Source of the DNA: Hydractinia symbiolongicarpus
Lineage: Eukaryota > Cnidaria > Hydrozoa > Anthoathecata > Hydractiniidae
Direction: 5' to 3'
Assembly: GCF_029227915.1 (NCBI RefSeq)
Contig: NC_079879.1
Location: 24,930,501 to 24,994,500 of the forward strand
Length of the DNA stretch: 64,000 nucleotides
The translations under genes and the position numbers were made by a program. Position 1 is the first letter of the stretch, and the number at the start of each line of letters is the position of its first letter. Shown here piece by piece: positions 35,481 through 45,662 of the stretch. The notes below the pieces were generated by a model. That model searched no databases, was not told the DNA's origin, and was given only the letters and a program-made list of their open reading frames with translations.

Positions 35481-38400
35481 GTATTTTGAAACTGAGCTAC
35501 TAAAGGGTTTCTTTCATTCTGCTGGAACTTATAAAGTCAGCATTAAGCGAAATTACTTTTAAAGAAACTTATCTTATATCAATATACAATGATTGGGATG
35601 TGAAAGCTGCACAATCTCATCGTTCAACTGATAAACGTAGTATGTTAATTACAATTAATTAAATGATAAATTCATGTTCTGATTTTACTATTTATTTTTT
35701 TTTACATTGTGTCCTTTTATTTGCCTAATTCAGGTAAAGGGACATCTAAGAACAGCAATGTCTTTAAAATGATAACACAAGGAAATCAATCAGCACTGAA
35801 AAATCTTTACCACTTGGACACACTGTCTTAAAAAGAAGATTTTTGTCAAATGCTCCTGGTTATATTGTTTTTTCCCGAATGAATGCAAGTAAATGCAGAA
35901 ATAAAGACCCAAAGAATTTGTGGTTTGTATATGCTTTTTTATATGCATTAAAAATTAAAAATTAAAGACTATCTAATCAATCCATCACAGAACCACAAAT
36001 ATTCCACCTTTAAATACATTGTGCAGCATTTCGGTAAAAAGACTACTTTAACGTTAGAAAAGCAGTTTTTCACGTTATCTGTTATTCCCAACTTCCATAG
36101 ATGGGAAGCAAATAAATCCAGTGGTGTAAAGAAAGAAGAATGTTTTATTGGTAGCGGACGATCACCACCAAGTGTTAAGATTAATTTTGCAATTGTTTGA
36201 TATAGATGAAGATTTTAATATGGTGGATCAGATAAAGCAGAAGCGATATGCCATCTTAAATGACGTTTTCAACAATACTTACTATCGCCTCCGTCAAGAG
36301 TATGTCCCACTTGTAAAGAAAAGGAGATTGTCAAGGAGAGTAAAGCCTAGACTGACAATGCAAACACTCTTGCGTCAGCTAAACATGTCTGACGAGGAAT
36401 TTAAAACGATGCAACATCAAAATGAAATGGAAAGCATTTCTTTATATCAAGCATTTAAAGAAAATATACTGAATCACGGAACCTTGAAATGGAGAGTGTT
36501 TAGCAGTACTAATCAAACAGTTGTAATGAACGATTATGATTCGGAAACTGGCGACTTTAAGGTAGAAATGACTTTCATATTTTAATATTAAACATAGATT
36601 ATAATGACCTATGCAATTTTTTTATCCTTGTTTCACAATGTTTCACATTTTACATTTTTATTTTTTTGTCTTTAGTTTTTTGATTATGTTATTGTATCCA
36701 TGGAAACCTCACCTCAGGATAACGATGTTGTCTGGAATTGTTCCTGCGAAACATTTCGTGTATTAATGTTTATTGTGCAGATGAATTTTGGCGAAATTAC
36801 TTGGGAAGGATTGATGTGTCTTCATTGCCGTTTGTTGAAAGAATTACAGCTACAGGTAGAAGTTATTTTGACTGATTTACTTTGTGTTATTATTCGTTAA
36901 TAAATTTTACTCTCTAAATGTAAATACAGAGAAAATTTGCAGTTAAAAAAATGAGAAAGTTATTTTTGTTTATATATTGTAGCATAACGTTCGCCGTGTT
37001 GATTTAAGTTCTGACCACGCGTATACGAGAGAAATTCCGAATACAGATGCACTAGTAAGTAAAGCCATCATTTCACACAATTATCCTGTAATTCTTTTGC
37101 CAATGCAACATTTGTCCAACCAAAAGTATAACGTGGTTTCAAAGGACGAAGTTCAGTTTATCAACGTATTTCAGTCTCAATATAATTCTGCTATCTAAAT
37201 ATCTTGTTTATCGGGCTTGTGCCAGCATTCATTCGGAAAAAAGAGAAAGTACGTGACTTTAGATGATAGCGAACAGATTTACCTTAAAGTTTTCCGAAGC
37301 CATAAAGAAGAGCTAGCCAATTTACAAGGTGTATTTTTATAATCTTATTTTAACTAAGAGTTGCTAGTTTATTCCGAATTGGGAGCTGAAAAATACAAGA
37401 GATAAATTATACAATTTGTTTGCGTCGTTTTTTTTCTGTTTTCGTTGTTTCATCTTAAAAGAGACGTGTTTACTTCATTAAAAATCGTTTTAAAGTACTG
37501 TGTGACATAGAGCTAAAATTTTCAATTATTTTGAATTTATAACAAATGCATTGTCAATTTAAAAATGTATGTATATTTTCCATTTCATATTTCGCTACAG
37601 AACTGGTAAATAGCTCAGATAACATTTCTGATAGTGAAGATGGAGAGATAGATATTACTGATGAGGCAGAGGATGTCAATTTAGAGTTAGAAGAAGAAAT
37701 TGTTAGCGAGGGTGGATTGGCTGATCATTTGGTAATGCCTTAATCCTTATTTCCAAATTATTTTACAAAGTATGACAAATTTTATTTTAAATTACTGTCC
37801 TTTCTAATGTAAGGATTACAATATCTATACCTTTAGTGGAAAAATGCTTTTGATTCATTCACTGAAATGTGGAAATTCCATTCACCTTTTCCTCATACTG
37901 TGAATCAAGATCCGTTCGAAAGAAACTTGCTTGATAATTGCCGTCAAAGAAACCTCTTGGTAGCATCGTTTGAAAACGATACGTGTATGAACTTCTTTCC
38001 TCTTTGTACAGATGAGTTGTGTGAATGTCAGGTAATAATTTTTAATAGTATCATGCATTGCTGTAATTTTAATGGGATCTTCATACATTTTTATGGTGTT
38101 TTTTTACAGTTGCCCTGGAAAGTTGACAACGATGGAAATAAAGTTCATGCTTTCGATTGTGTTACTACACTTTATACTTTAAATGGTATTTTGAAGTCTA
38201 AAGTGTTTATACTGGTTTGTTCGACTAACACATGTGTTATTCGGTGGAATGGCTGGAATGAGTGTATATTTCGTGTGTCATCAGAGATTTGTGCTGGGTA
38301 CGAAATCTGCTGGGAATTTGTCGAAATGGTTACTAAAGTCAAGTGCAACTTTGCCGCATATTGCAATATAGTTACTTCGAGATATCAACGCAGCAATTGT

Positions 38401-38484
38401 AGTTCTGTTTCTTTCATGTCAGCTAAAACATTTAGAAAACTGTTTCTAACATGGGAGTCTAACTTGCATCTTTTATTGACATAA
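35481..38484 (+). pseudogene. Decayed multi-exon gene, possibly KDZ-transposon-derived
   Basis: Candidate exons with good splice sites are about 36130-36561, 36676-36855, 36983-37329, 37603-37731, 37837-38031 and 38110-38484; most junctions agree in phase. There is a TAA inside the third (37196), and the 35481-36100 part has several frame breaks, so the gene seems dead or mis-split. Features are a basic patch (KKRRLSRRVKPR), an acidic exon (SDNISDSEDGEIDI...) and a cysteine-rich end (LCTDELCECQ, IRWNGWNECIFRVS, CAGYEICWEF). The last part reminds me of the cysteine-rich region linked to KDZ-type transposases; this is a weak memory-based match. Confidence 0.35.
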
Positions 38485-40292
38485 CATGTCTCTCCTCAGA
38501 TTTTATTAAAAGACATTTTCCCGGAAAATCTAGTTTTTTGTCTGTCACTTGAATCAGTCTACTTAAATAACACCACTTTAGGCGTGATATTTACACCAGG
38601 TTGCATTTCTATAAATATATCATGATGATTGTTTAGAATATTCATGTTGAAAGAAAAAACACTATTCTTATTAAAAAAACAGGGATGAGAACCGAAGGTG
38701 AAATAAGGTAAAGTAACAGATTTCTTCAAATTCATTTTCTGTTAGAAGATAAGATGTACTCTGTTTGGGTAGTACAGGTTGAAAAGTAAAAGGCTTACAC
38801 AGTTTTAGATCAAAATACGAAATTCTTTCGTGTTTGCAAACAGGCTCAGCAACGTGTTTCGAATTGGAATAGTATATGCACACAAGGACAGACAATTAAT
38901 AAAAAGCTCTTTTATACATTATGTGTGGAAAGGCTTCTAAAAGGCAAATTTCCTTCACTTAATATGCATCCCATGGGCCTGGTTAGTATATCAAATAAAC
39001 ATTATATTTACCTACTTTTATACATGAGTTCCAATGTTTATATTTTAAAGAGATTCGTGCATCCCCGGAAAAAATCAGAAAATTGACAGGCAAATAAATG
39101 CAGACCTTAGGTGAAGAAAGTTAAACTATGGTTAAAAACTTCTGTATTGTATATGTGTTCTAAATCTAAACTACATGCAAGTTATATATATATTTTAATT
39201 TCATTTTCAATAGATGCCTCTACCTGATCAAAACGTTTGGAAAGGACTGGTACACGGTACCGCTTGCATTATTTTGCCTGCCGATTGGTGTAAGAGGTTT
39301 GGGTATTATAAACAACACACCTCACGATGAAAGTCAGCTGCATGATTTTTAGCCAACAAAATGTTTCTTAGAAATGTAACGGATAATTCAGCTAATTTGC
39401 CCACATAGATTTAAAGAGAACACACCCAGCTTGTCATCAAAACATTTATAAAAATAGAGTCATTGACAACATTGATATATATATGGCTACTAGCTATTAA
39501 TTAAGATGTTCACGTAATTTGGACGGTATACGCTCTAGAGCTATAGCTAACTATCAGCAGTTTTGCAGGGAAAGACAAACACGCCATATAAATCAATTTA
39601 ATTATCAAAATAAATTTGATTTTATGTAGAACTAAAATTGATTTCTTTTTAACATAGTTCTTAAATGAGCCCCCGTAAAGTTCATTCACAACTTTAGTTG
39701 GTCTTTTTATCCACTCCACAAAACAAATAGTCAGGAGACCCAGCGTAATTTTTCTTACCATCGGGAAATCTGAGTAGTTAAGGTGGGAAAAATTACGCTG
39801 GGTCTCAAACAATTTTTCTGCGGCCAAAATCTGGCTGCGCTTTTTGATTGGCTAATTCTATTGTTCTTTGCTCACGTGGTCCATGTCGGGGAAAGCCCTT
39901 TTCATCCGAATATTCCGGCGAGTGTTTTCACTCACCCTAACAAACATTAGTAAACTATAAAGTTTTTACCACAGTAAGATGTGACCAAGCTTGGTAAACA
40001 ATTCACAGATAATTTATAATGAGCTCCGAAGCGATTAGTCATATTGTCCAATTTAAACTTGGGGTTTCCGCCGAGTCATTCGTTCGCGTCTAAGCTTTAG
40101 TTTGAGAGAAACTCATTTTATCAACTAGAAGAAGAAAGCTTAGCTAACTAGGCTACAAAATAAATCGACCGCCATATTTGTTGTGTTGACATGAAACTCC
40201 CGCGCGGGTCAGAAATAAATGTTTGCAGGGCAAGAACTGTTCATAAATTATTTTTGGCGTATAACTATCATAAATTATAAGCGATCATGTGA
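38485..40292. other. No firm gene; one foldback and an exon-like patch
   Basis: A short exon-like patch lies at 39214-39300 (after CAATAG, reading MPLPDQNVWKGLVHG), but nothing links to it. A 19-bp perfect inverted repeat is listed separately. The rest is AT-rich. Confidence 0.35.
39735..39806. repeat. Perfect 19-bp inverted repeat, 34-bp spacer
   Basis: Arms GAGACCCAGCGTAATTTTT and its exact complement. This could be a tiny MITE or a foldback. No target duplication was identified. Confidence 0.7.
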
Positions 40293-40357
40293 CCAGCCTG
40301 TTCCAGGGCCTTTTCGCTGCTATCAACTTATCAACAAGGCCCTGGGAACGAGGTTGG
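40293..40357. repeat. Short foldback with CCAGGGCCTT arms
   Basis: Arms of 20-22 bp (CCAGCCTGTTCCAGGGCCTT and AAGGCCCTGGGAACGAGGTTGG) with a few mismatches and a spacer of about 23 bp. It looks like a MITE just downstream of the peptide gene. Confidence 0.6.
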
Positions 40358-40475
40358 AACGGAATACCTCATTATGGGAGGTGTATAAAAGATAAAAGAC
40401 ACGGTTTAAGCAAACTGTTTTCCACAAAATGTTTGGCTTTACATCATAGATGTTGTTTGGAAATCATCCCACAAA

Positions 40476-43454
40476 TCAGCCAAATCGTCGGCGGTGGAAG
40501 TAGATAAGGCGACGGCGGTGGAAGTAGATGTGGCGGCGGCGGTGGAAGTAGATGTGGCGGCGGCGGTGGAAGTAGATGTGGCGGCGGCGGTGCAAGTAGA
40601 TGTGGCGGCGGCGGTGCAAGTAGATGTGGCGGCGGCGGAAGTAGATGTGGCGGCGGCGGAAGAAGGTGCGGCGTCGGCGGCGACGTCGTCTCCAAGGATC
40701 TAAATTCAATGCAATAAGATTATTGATATAAAAGGCAGAAATTAAAACAAAAAAATGTTGTTTTCTTCTTCATTCAACTACCTTGCTTAAATTTCGGCTC
40801 AACGTCTTGTTCTTCTATTTCGTCATCAGCGTCCTCAACTAAATATAATAAAACAAAAAATCTACTGAATCTTTTTTCACACTAGACCCTAACTCGCGTT
40901 AACTAAGTAGCCATGCGCAATTGTGAAAATTTAACAGGAAGTGATGAGCGAGGGAGAGATATCTATAAGAAAAGAGAAGAACTTGGTGATTATCATCAAC
41001 TAGCACAAGAGTTAGAATTAGGTGATCGTGTATAGTTTTTTTAGGTAAGAATTTGAATCATATTTGACGGCATCCTTTTGATCTTTTGATGTAAGGTTGC
41101 CACCAGCTAAAGCGCGATAATTACCAAAAAGTTTTGTTAACGCGAGTTAGTGCCAATGTTTTTATCAAAACGTTGCTGGGTTTTTTTGTTCAAAAATGTA
41201 TGTAAACAAAAATTATATCGAATTACGTGTTTCTTGTGACAGTAGTTAGATACAATATATAGAGGCCATACAGAATATGCGAGAACTTCATTCTGCTGTA
41301 TTGTAAAATTTTATGTTTTATTGATGCGTTACTAATCATTTTTTAGCTGATGATGTAGTTCAAAATATGTGTATGCTGACATTCTAAAAACCTCTGACAC
41401 CAAATTTTGAGTTTGAATTTTTGGAAGATTTTTTCTATTTTATGAGTGGAAATACACAATGGATAAAATATATGCTAAATATCTGGTGATTTTAAATTTC
41501 TATATTGTAAACAGAAGGGCAAATTTTAAGCAAAAACGGATATGAAGGTCTCATGTACATTCGTAATAGGTCTAAAGCCCCCAAAATGCTATGGCAAGAG
41601 TGCTGACACAAGTCAAAATTTTATTGCTGTTTTTTTGCTTTTTTATACAAATCTTCTTGGGTTATACTGGTGAATAATTTGTTTAGTCGTCTCCTTTTGT
41701 GAAAATAAAGTAACAAAGAAAGAATTTTTATAGACCAATCTATTTAATTCGACAAAGAATTCTTTCTAAAGAAAAACACATTGTATTGGAAGCTTGCATA
41801 AAAATCTTTATTGAATATAATACGAAAATGTTAATTTTACCTTCCTCTGGACTTTTGTCATCTGCCTCTTCATCATCAACATCTATTTCGGTACTGTCCT
41901 CATCTTCTTTTGCTAACATTTAAAAATAACAGTCAGTCTATTTATTTTAAGCGATCTAAGATCCATGCGATCCTTTAAGTAGATACAGGAAACGATTTAC
42001 CGGGAAGATACAACCCCAAATTAAATAAATTATCCACATAGTGAGATGACAATTTTGTTAATTGACCACTCAAACTTAAAAGCTAATTAACATAAACATG
42101 ATCGAAGCTTACTCTTACTCAGAAATGACATAAATTTTTAAAAGGTTATTTGGTGCAACCAAAACCAAAAGTCTATGGGTGCGGGGCAAATACTACTGTT
42201 CAATTGTTCCTGATGCTTTTAATAAAATTTTAGCATTTATTTTACAATCTTATTTTCAAGGAAGATATGATGATATTCTATAAAAATTTGAAGTATATGG
42301 AACGTTTGCACAAAAAGAAACACATTTTTAAAGTCGAAATTTTATGTATATTTTTTAATTTGATTTGTTTGTAATTTTGTTAAACAAATATTTTAGGCAG
42401 AAGTCCGACAAAGAACTGAAGAGAAATGACACGAAAGCGACATGGGCACTCTGAATACGTTTAGTCCTCTAATTAAACCAAAAGAAAGTACAGGCTTAGG
42501 CAAAAAATCTATTGTTGTTATATCGTGTTATTTATGCAGTTATACAGTGGATTTTTGTTTAGTCTGCCTTCTTAACCTTGAGCATAATTGCTGCTTATTT
42601 GTTTTAAGCAAAATACTTCGTTAGACAAAAGAAAAACTAAATATAAATTGAGTAAATAAATAAATGACTTGGAATACACCTTTCCCGAGACTTATTCTTT
42701 TCATGTGCCGCAACTTTTTCTGTTGAGTTTTATGAAAAACGGACAGCAGATTTGAATTCTTTATCAATAATGTCAAAAACAAAGAAAATTTCAAAATAAT
42801 GCAGCAAGTAAACAACCTGCTATTCTAATTTAAAGATTTGTGGCATGTCCAAGCTCTTTTTGAAAACGAGGCGGGACATGGTAACTTGAGCATTAAGAAG
42901 ACTTTAACTGTGATATATATCTCCTCAAAATAGCACTTTCTGTTGGCGTATCAAGTTAAACTTTTACAAATAAATTAAACAAACTATGCCGAATTCAAAT
43001 ATGGTATTCATACTTTACGAGTTTAAAAAAAGTATGACTCATGGTCTCGGGAAAGGTGTATTGTACCATACCAATTTCATTAAGAATGTAAATATAAAAG
43101 AACGAGAGTTTACTCATTATCTTACATTTTTAAATAAAGGTTGCAAAACATCCAGAAAAAGCTTCTAAAGAATGACACACAGAATTCATTAAAAAGGTTC
43201 CAATTTTACCTTCCTCCTTAGGACTTTCTTCATCTGCCACTTCGTCATCAGCGTCTATTTCCATACTGCTCTCATCATCTTTCGCTAACAATTAAATACA
43301 GGTTGTCAGTCTATCTGTTTTAGGCGTTGTACCAGTGGATCAAAAAATTTATATATACGCCTTTAGAAATCTAAGATTCAATTTAAGTGTATTAAATACC
43401 TGCAAACAGAGCAGCGACAAGCCCTAGCAACAACAATACTTGCAAAATTCTCAT
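40476..43454 (-). CDS. Secreted precursor: acidic pro-region plus cationic repeat tail
   Basis: Five coding exons: 43454-43400, 43284-43210, 41912-41841, 40838-40782 and 40699-40476. All have GT-AG sites, and every internal join is in phase 1. They give 160 residues. Exon 1 is a signal peptide (MRILQVLLLLGLVAALFA). Exons 2-4 are homologous acidic modules (AKDDESSMEIDADD..., AKEDEDSTEIDVDD..., VEDADDEIEEQDVE), together about -30 in charge. Exon 5 starts DPW, then eight arginines, then 8-residue repeats RRRHIYFH, and ends RRRFG, with 32 arginines in 74 residues. Acidic pro-part and basic tail nearly cancel, as in arminin-type antimicrobial precursors of Hydra, though the sequence itself is not an arminin. 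The final glycine could become a C-terminal amide. A neuropeptide or a nucleic-acid- or matrix-binding protein are alternatives. Confidence 0.65.
40496..40690 (-). repeat. GC-rich 24-bp coding minisatellite
   Basis: The unit CGCCGCCGCCACATCTACTTCCAC on the minus strand equals eight codons (RRRHIYFH), repeated about seven times with small changes. A 24-bp period and a 3-bp subperiod let length change without frameshift. GC is far above the surroundings. Confidence 0.85.
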
Positions 43455-43640
43455 CTAAGAGTAAAGAATTAGTTTACTTCTAGTACACCTAACAAAATTT
43501 AACATATCAGAAGTTTGATCAAACAACACAGAAAAGTTTAGGACTAGGCTAATATTCCACGACTAATAATATTGTTACTGTTATAACGTCACTGATTAAT
43601 CAGAAAAATTATATGTCATTGAAACCTTCTGTAAGCTTAC

Positions 43641-43670
43641 CGCTTCCCTGTTTCTCCACGAAACCTACAC
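43641..43670 (-). other. Putative 5' untranslated exon of the peptide gene
   Basis: The donor GGGAAGCG|GTAAGC ends at 43641. The next acceptor (TACTCTTAG) lies directly before the start codon at 43454. The 5' edge is set only by distance from the TATA box. Confidence 0.4.
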
Positions 43671-43694
43671 TGGTTGCTGCAGGGTGAATCATGG

Positions 43695-43703
43695 CCTTTA
43701 TAG
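43695..43703 (-). promoter_or_regulatory. TATA box of the peptide gene
   Basis: CTATAAAGG on the minus strand, about 55 bp upstream of the putative first splice donor, in an otherwise fitting position for a transcription start near 43670. Confidence 0.5.
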
Positions 43704-44132
43704 ACTATTTCCGAAACTAACTAATTAAGAGTGATTAGTTCAACTTCTGGAACGTTTCAGCTTATTATATTAGAACAGGGGGTAAAATTAATGTAGTTTG
43801 GCGCTTTCAGATAGAAGATATTTCCCCTAGAATCATTTAATATACCATTAAAAAAGTATATAAATTCGGTTTTTATCCGGAGGTAAATTTGTATTTCATT
43901 TTTGCGGTAAATAAATCCTACTTCTTCATATGTAAATAACTGAAAGTCAATAATGCGACTAGATGTCAGCAAAGGTTATTAAATGTATAAGATGTTATCA
44001 AATGCATGGGAATATTTTTTAATTAAAATCTAATCCCCTGTCTAGCTTTACCATTAATTTGAATATTAGTCTGATTCCTCATAATTGCAAATTTGATTCC
44101 GTGTATAAACGGCACTAATCTTTGCCTCATTA
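43704..44132. other. Upstream flank of the peptide gene
   Basis: AT-rich; no gene or repeat family recognised. Regulatory sites may lie here, but none can be named. Confidence 0.35.
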
Positions 44133-44313
44133 TCTCTTTAATAATAGCCTTACTTTGTCTGTGTGTCCGCGAGAGCCGCGTCCCGTAACGGAATCACGAA
44201 TTTTTTATAATGCGCACCAATACCAAATGCGATATATTTTTGTCCACTTTGTTGCGACGGGTGAATTTAAAGGATGGGCGAACCTGTGGATTTTTCCACG
44301 GGCTAACGACTAG
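44133..44313 (+). mobile_element. Short Helitron-like element (181 bp)
   Basis: It starts TCTCTTTAATAATAGCC after an A and ends GTGGATTTTTCCACGGGCTAACGACTAG. The base after is A rather than T. Related to the copy at 14143. Confidence 0.65.
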
Positions 44314-44596
44314 AAGTATAAAAAGTATAAAAACTTGGAATCTACCTAGAAAGTTCTAAAAATTTCATGATACAAATTCTGTAAAATTATAGAAGAACCA
44401 TAAACGTCTAGTTTCCCTCAAAAATAATGTGAAGTAAATACTATTAACCAAAATAAGACTAAAATAAATTATATAAATATATATTAGTTTTAGTGATTCA
44501 TTTTTCACAAATTAATGTTTGCAGGTTACTCTGTCAACATTTTTTTGGAAATGCTGATGATGGCTGTGTTAGGTTATGGCTGACCTAAAAAAGATC

Positions 44597-44684
44597 TAAT
44601 GCGATATATTTTTATCCACTTTGTTGCGACGGGTAAATATAATGGACGGGCGAACCCGTGGATTTTTCTACGGGCAACAACTAG
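44597..44684 (+). mobile_element. Helitron-like 3' fragment
   Basis: It matches the last 90 bp of the 44133 copy, with GTGGATTTTTCTAC (one pairing changed) and ACAACTAG at the end. The 5' part is missing. Confidence 0.6.
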
Positions 44685-44905
44685 TCTCATTATATTATAT
44701 TATATTATATTATATTATATTATATTATATTATATTATATTATATTATATTATATTATAATATATTATATTATATTATATTATATTATATTATATTATAT
44801 TATATTATATTATATTATATTATATTATATTATATTATATTATATTATATTATATTATATTATATTATATTATATTATATTTTATTATATACCCGTAAGC
44901 AAAAA
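44685..44905 (+). repeat. (TATTA)n array grown inside a Helitron 5' end
   Basis: Directly after the CTAG at 44681-44684 comes TCTCATTATATTATA, then about 200 bp of ATATT repeats, then ATACCCGTAAGC. An intact 5' end elsewhere reads TCTATATTATAATACCCGTA, so the pentamer array sits exactly between its two halves. Confidence 0.7.
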
Positions 44906-45294
44906 CAGCCATTGAATAAATAATCGTATTCCACCCGTATTATTCAATGCTTGTGACGTAACAATAGTTTTGACAAAACATTCGTAAACGCATGTTTTGA
45001 TTTTATCCTTTCCACCTCATTAATTTTTATCGTAATTAACTGTGATTGGTTGTTTCTTAGTGGTCCGTTTTCTGATTGGTCGATTTCCAAACACGTGAAA
45101 TGGCGGGAACTTTTTTGTCGAGAAAATTCTTTTTACAAAAACATCAAAACAAAGAAATCGAAACAAAAACATGTCGATTTCACAAAAAAATGTTTCGATC
45201 TACACTATAAAATGAAACGAAAACAAAACAAACACAAAACAAAATAAGTAATATTAATTATAACAATCTCTTTTGGGTATATAATAAAACATAT

Positions 45295-45426
45295 ATACAA
45301 TAGGTAAACATAGGTTATTAGATTTATTAACCCTCGGTGATATTATATTCAACTCCGCTGCGCGTCGTTGAATATAAATCACCTGGGGTTAATAAATCTC
45401 AATAACCTATGTTTACCTATTGTATA
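45295..45426. repeat. Foldback element with about 58-bp arms
   Basis: The left arm has ATAGGTAAACATAGGTTATT...GGTGATATTATATTCAAC; the right arm has the complement, with small gaps. The loop is about 15 bp (CGCTGCGCG). It lies just before a second TATTA array. Confidence 0.75.
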
Positions 45427-45438
45427 TCTACTTAATAT

Positions 45439-45662
45439 TGTATTATATTATATTATATTATATTATATTATATTATATTATATTATATTATATTATATTA
45501 TATTATATTATATTATATTATATTATATTATATTATATTATATTATATTATATTATATTATATTATATTATATTATATTATATTATATTATATTATATTA
45601 TATTATATTATATTATATTATATTATATTATATTATATTATATTATATTATATTATATATTA
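45439..45662. repeat. (TATTA)n microsatellite, about 220 bp
   Basis: A pentanucleotide array, nearly perfect, abutting the foldback's outer edge. Confidence 0.95.

Noticed and set aside
40494-40703. Plus-strand frame of VDVAAA repeats and minus-strand frame of proline/histidine repeats
   Set aside because: Neither is in phase with the minus-strand spliced gene; they arise from the GC-rich minisatellite.
44122-44313. 63-codon frame over a Helitron-like copy
   Set aside because: It follows the element's non-coding sequence exactly, and sister copies do not keep the frame.
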